From: JAUVIB01 sp964424545
GTDB lineage: Bacteria; Calditrichota; Calditrichia; Calditrichales; Calditrichaceae
Length of the DNA: 17,253 nt
Assembly (NCBI GenBank): GCA_964424545.1
Contig: CAYRJN010000073.1
Coordinates: forward strand, 1 to 17,253
Direction: 5' to 3'
The first letter of the stretch is position 1, and each line of letters begins with the position of its first letter. Of the stretch, positions 14,290-17,253 are shown piece after piece. The position numbers and the translations under genes were made by a program. The notes under the pieces are model-generated. The model was not told the DNA's origin. It was given only the letters and a program-made list of their open reading frames with translations, and searched no databases.

Positions 14290-16802
14290 AACATAACCTG
14301 TATTGATGCATAAAAATTTCGTCCTGCGCCCGGCCAGTAATAAGCTGCATTTTCCCAGCTGTCATAATAACCGGCTGTTTCGTATTCGCTGTTTAATAAA
14401 TTGTTTATCCGCAGCGTTAAACGAAACGAGGGCAGCCCCATCAGCGGTTTAAGCGTATAGGAAAGGTGATAATTCAACAAAAAGTACGGGTTGATTATAC
14501 GCGCTTCATTTTGTGTATTATCAAGATATTGCTTCCCTATGTATTGCATCGATAGGGCGTTATATAATTTGCTAATATATGACGATAGCCTGATATTTGC
14601 AATTATTCCGGGAAATCCGGCAATAGTATTACCGCCTAAATCGGTTTTCGAACCGTCCCAGTTATTTAACTTAAAATTTTCAAAATAATTTTTACTATAT
14701 GAAACATTAGCGTTGATGTTTAAAAATCGGTTAATCCTGGCTTTGACGGTAAATTCAATGCCGCTGTGGACAGAGCCTTTTGCATTGCCTTTTATAGGAT
14801 TGCCGTCTTTATCCACAGAGCCGAGCGCAACAATTTCGTTGATAAATTTCATATAATAAATATTTAACCCGAAACTATAACGATTCGTATAATAGCTTGC
14901 GCCGAGTTCAAAATCGATCACTTCTTCCGGTTTTACATAGGGCTCGCTCCAATCAACGCGGACAATTTGTCCGTTTTGGCGAATGGTATCGCTTTTGGCG
15001 AATAAAGGGGGCACGCCGAGATCGTCCGGTCCCTGCCATGTATCGTAAAGATCATCGTCGGAAGGTTCGAGCGCAGAATACGAAGCGTTGGTAAAGGCGC
15101 TAAAAGAGGAGTTAAATTTATACGTAGCACCGATTCGCGGACTAAGAAAGTTATAGGTTAATGCGTAAGAATTTACCAAATCGCCTTGGTATAGGGCGAC
15201 TGCTTTTTGAGCAAAATCCTGTTTTTTATATTCATATAAAAGATTGGTCATCAATATGAAATTTTTGCTGTAATTATATAGATAGTTAAAATAGAAGGAT
15301 AGGTATTTTTTATTGCCGTTATAGCCGTAATATTCCTGTGGGGGATCATATTGATTGGCGATATATTTGCCCCAAGTTACATAGCCCGCATGATCGCTGT
15401 TAAAGCCGTAAGCAGATAGACCGAACATCATCTCGCCGTTTGAAAGATTCATTTTGGCGCGGCTAATCCAGCCGTATTGATTCTTTTTAACCCATTTCTG
15501 TCGTACCAGATCAGTACGAATAAGAGTATATTGATTATCCTTTTTAACGAGCGTATCATTATCGCTGAGATAATATTTCAGCGAGTCATCTCCAAATAAA
15601 TCGGGGTCGTTGGTATCAAAATTATCCATGCCGAAATCACGCAATTTTTTAGCGGTTTTCAGACCTTCATAATATCCTTCCCCATGGATAAGATAAAGTG
15701 TATTTTTCCAATTAAGCCAAGGTAGAATATTCCATTCGTTGATAAGCTCATAATGCGGTTGGTTAAAATTGTCAATATCGTTTTGGTAGGTCGTCCATTT
15801 ATAGGTACGATCGTTTTTTAAAATATAATCGGGAATTCCGTACCAGTCGGGATGGGTTAATTCGGGGCCGCCGTAAATATTGAGTTTTGTAAGCGTATTG
15901 ACGCCGTATTTGGCGGCGCTTAAGTAATAAGCCCATGAATCCGAGCCGGAATTATCGCGAAAACCGTCGGAAGTGATTTTAGAGAAACGAGCGTAAAAAG
16001 AATAGGTATCCTTAACTATACCCGAATTAAATTCTGCGCTGAATTTTTTTGTATTATAGCTGCCGAATCCGATTTTTGAGCTGATTTGTCTTGTTTTTCT
16101 AAGAACGTCCGTATTGATATTGATAGAGCCGCCAAAGGTGGATGTACCGTAAACGGATGTTCCGACGCCGCGCTGTACCTGAATATCGTTCACGCTTTCG
16201 GCGAAATCGGGCATATCAACCCAATATACTTGATGGTCTTCGGGATCATTTAAGGGTATATCATTAATCATCACGCCGATACGTTTTTGGTCAAAACCGC
16301 GTATTTTAACGAAAGAATATCCGGAAGGGTCGCCGTTAAGAGAGAAAGAATAGACGTTAGGGAGGTCGTCTATTAAGATTGGGATATCGCCGTAATCATG
16401 CTTGTTATCAATGTCTTTTCGATCCATATTGCTAAAAGCGGCCGGAGTGACGCCCTCTTTTGCCCTTGTTTCGGTTACAACAATGGTTTGTCCCTTTAAA
16501 ATGAACGGCACAAGCTTAAAACGTATGAATTGGGGAATGGCTCCTTGTTTTATATCAAATCGTATTTTAGCGGGGGCATAGCCCACATAGTTTGCATGGA
16601 TGGTATAAAGGCCTTCTTTCGGGAAAGTCATTACGAAGGTTCCGTCTTTGTCGGAAGTAGCGCCGATATGGGTTCCGGGAACGTAAATATTGGCGCCGCC
16701 GAGTCCTTCTTGCGTCTCGCTGTCGGTTATATATCCCTTTATTTCAATAGATTGTGAAAAAAGATAAACGGTAAACAAAAAGAGTATAGATAAACTGCGC
16801 AT
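14286..16802 (-). CDS. TonB-dependent outer-membrane receptor, probable thiamin uptake
   Basis: Outer-membrane receptor (838 aa). Residues 1-17 are a signal peptide. Residues 20-100 are a carboxypeptidase-regulatory-like beta-sandwich (IKGYITDSETQEGLGGANIYV, then GYAP), common in Bacteroidota-type receptors. IVVTETR (107-113) is a TonB-box-like strand; the plug spans about 118-230 with VKIRGFDQKRIGVMINDIPL and VQRGVGTSVYGTSTFGGSINI. The rest is a 22-strand-type barrel ending NFYASIQVML. The riboswitch and the kinase make thiamin or a related compound the likely ligand; receptors of this type under THI control are known in the Bacteroidota. TAGGAG lies 10 bases before the ATG. The start region can pair with an upstream segment, suggesting translational control by the riboswitch. 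Confidence 0.92.
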   Translation of the reverse strand: MRSLSILFLFTVYLFSQSIEIKGYITDSETQEGLGGANIYVPGTHIGATSDKDGTFVMTFPKEGLYTIHANYVGYAPAKIRFDIKQGAIPQFIRFKLVPFILKGQTIVVTETRAKEGVTPAAFSNMDRKDIDNKHDYGDIPILIDDLPNVYSFSLNGDPSGYSFVKIRGFDQKRIGVMINDIPLNDPEDHQVYWVDMPDFAESVNDIQVQRGVGTSVYGTSTFGGSININTDVLRKTRQISSKIGFGSYNTKKFSAEFNSGIVKDTYSFYARFSKITSDGFRDNSGSDSWAYYLSAAKYGVNTLTKLNIYGGPELTHPDWYGIPDYILKNDRTYKWTTYQNDIDNFNQPHYELINEWNILPWLNWKNTLYLIHGEGYYEGLKTAKKLRDFGMDNFDTNDPDLFGDDSLKYYLSDNDTLVKKDNQYTLIRTDLVRQKWVKKNQYGWISRAKMNLSNGEMMFGLSAYGFNSDHAGYVTWGKYIANQYDPPQEYYGYNGNKKYLSFYFNYLYNYSKNFILMTNLLYEYKKQDFAQKAVALYQGDLVNSYALTYNFLSPRIGATYKFNSSFSAFTNASYSALEPSDDDLYDTWQGPDDLGVPPLFAKSDTIRQNGQIVRVDWSEPYVKPEEVIDFELGASYYTNRYSFGLNIYYMKFINEIVALGSVDKDGNPIKGNAKGSVHSGIEFTVKARINRFLNINANVSYSKNYFENFKLNNWDGSKTDLGGNTIAGFPGIIANIRLSSYISKLYNALSMQYIGKQYLDNTQNEARIINPYFLLNYHLSYTLKPLMGLPSFRLTLRINNLLNSEYETAGYYDSWENAAYYWPGAGRNFYASIQVML

Positions 16803-16857
16803 ACGGATTTATCTCCTATATTAAAGTTAGACTTAATGAATCAAATCCGTACCGGAT
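16802..16857 (-). promoter_or_regulatory. Candidate expression platform of the TPP riboswitch
   Basis: On the mRNA, TACGGATTT (16851-16843) is perfectly complementary to AAATCCGTA (16810-16802), whose last base is the A of the ATG. This 9-bp helix would hide the start codon and put the ribosome site TAGGAG (16818-16813) in its loop. The same CGGAT can instead pair with the ATCCG just before it (hairpin ATCCG-GTA-CGGAT, 16857-16845). The two structures exclude each other, as expected of an on/off switch. Confidence 0.5.
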
Positions 16858-16915
16858 CTCGGATATTTGGGCAGGTTGGAAAAAGCGGATAATAGAGGAT
16901 TAAAAGGTTCTCTAA

Positions 16916-16995
16916 CCGTTTTCCTTCGCCGGTATTATCCGGATCAGGTTCAAAGGGTATGCTCTCAGTTTCATTTTTAGAAACACCCCTAACGG
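16916..16995 (-). promoter_or_regulatory. TPP riboswitch (THI element)
   Basis: Minus-strand aptamer with all core elements of the TPP class: closing helix P1 CCGTT/AACGG (16995-16991 with 16920-16916), AGGGGTG after the 5' strand, CTGAGA (16968-16963), ACCCTTTGAACCTGATC (16958-16942), and CGGATAATACCGGCGAAGGAA in two parts (CGGATAATACCG, then GCGAAGGAA) to 16921. It binds thiamin pyrophosphate and should lower expression of the receptor-kinase-symporter operon when TPP is plentiful. About 113 bases separate it from the receptor ATG. Confidence 0.96.
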
Positions 16996-17068
16996 ACGGC
17001 GTAAATTTAAATCGAAAAATGTATGTTTGCAAAAAAATTAATTTTATTTGTCTTTATTTGTTATTTTT

Positions 17069-17111
17069 TAGTATAGGAATTTCAAAAAACAACCTATTTC
17101 GGACATTTTCA
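17069..17111 (-). promoter_or_regulatory. Conserved upstream block, probable promoter of the thiamin operon
   Basis: Minus-strand counterpart of the block at 11487-11529. Reading down the strand: TGAAAATG, three variable bases, GAAATA, one variable base, G, then TTGTTTTTTGAAATTC and TATACTA. The last element lies about 75 bases before the riboswitch, a fitting place for a -10 box. The hexamer 17 bases before it is AATAGG, not a normal -35 box. The 12 bases further upstream also resemble the other copy after a 3-base gap. Confidence 0.5.
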
Positions 17112-17165
17112 TTTATTTTTGTATTATTCCCAATTTTGAAATTTTACATCGTTCACATAGGCCGT

Positions 17166-17198
17166 ATTTTAGATTCTTCGATTTATCCGAGAATGACA
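17166..17198 (-). repeat. Dispersed palindromic repeat unit
   Basis: On the minus strand it begins TGTCATTCTC and ends GAATCTAAAAT; its first 29 bases match the unit at 11290-11318 in 27 positions. It lies upstream of the conserved block of the thiamin operon, the same order as at the DUF1573 gene. Confidence 0.75.
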
Positions 17199-17241
17199 AT
17201 TTTGGATTTTTTTGTTTCCGTTCCTATATTCTCCTCCTTTT

Positions 17242-17253
17242 TGTCATTCCCGA
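17242..17253 (+). repeat. Dispersed repeat, cut by the window edge
   Basis: TGTCATTCCCGA at the last 12 bases is identical to one end of the unit at 11337-11371. The remainder lies outside. The rest of 16996-17253 holds only AT-rich sequence, the conserved block and the repeat at 17166-17198; no gene is seen. Confidence 0.6.

Overview
The window (17,253 bases, moderately AT-rich) reads as chromosomal DNA of a Gram-negative bacterium, probably from the Fibrobacterota/Chlorobiota/Bacteroidota side of the tree (Calditrichota or Ignavibacteria-like relatives are possible). The reasons are a TonB-dependent receptor with an N-terminal carboxypeptidase-regulatory-like domain, a C-terminal sorting/FlgD-like tail at the left edge, a DUF1080 lipoprotein and an outer-membrane thiamin uptake operon. 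The phylum is inference; no rRNA or marker gene is present.

Layout. 1-163: end of a secreted protein and its terminator. 310-2524: a two-gene ABC-2 exporter of NatAB type. 2656-3765: an ArsB/NhaD/SLC13-type ion permease. 3833-9894 (minus strand): a compact six-gene operon, marR-like regulator, hybO, hybA, hybB, hybC, hybD. It encodes a membrane-bound, periplasm-facing [NiFe] hydrogenase of Hyb type, its maturation endopeptidase and a presumed local regulator with a cysteine-rich tail; a palindromic operator lies just upstream. 10303-11097 (minus): a DUF1080 lipoprotein. 11290-11452: a cluster of palindromic dispersed repeats. 11549-11959 (plus): a DUF1573 protein interrupted by one in-frame TGA exactly at the family's conserved cysteine, with a stem-loop at the right distance downstream, best read as a selenoprotein. 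12267-16802 (minus): a TonB-dependent receptor, thiamin pyrophosphokinase and sodium:solute symporter operon behind a TPP riboswitch (16916-16995), which makes it a thiamin salvage operon. The right edge carries more copies of the dispersed repeat.

How the parts work together. HybO and HybC form the catalytic heterodimer exported through the Tat pathway, HybA and HybB pass electrons between it and the quinone pool, and HybD trims the HybC C-terminus after nickel insertion. The other maturation genes (hypA-F) are not in the window. In the thiamin operon the receptor would bring thiamin or a related compound across the outer membrane, the symporter across the inner membrane, and the kinase would convert it to TPP, which feeds back through the riboswitch.

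The most unusual items are the candidate DUF1573 selenoprotein with a Sec-Gly-Cys motif, a 43-base block shared between the upstream regions of that gene and of the thiamin operon, and the MarR-type regulator with a four-cysteine C-terminal tail at the head of the hydrogenase operon.
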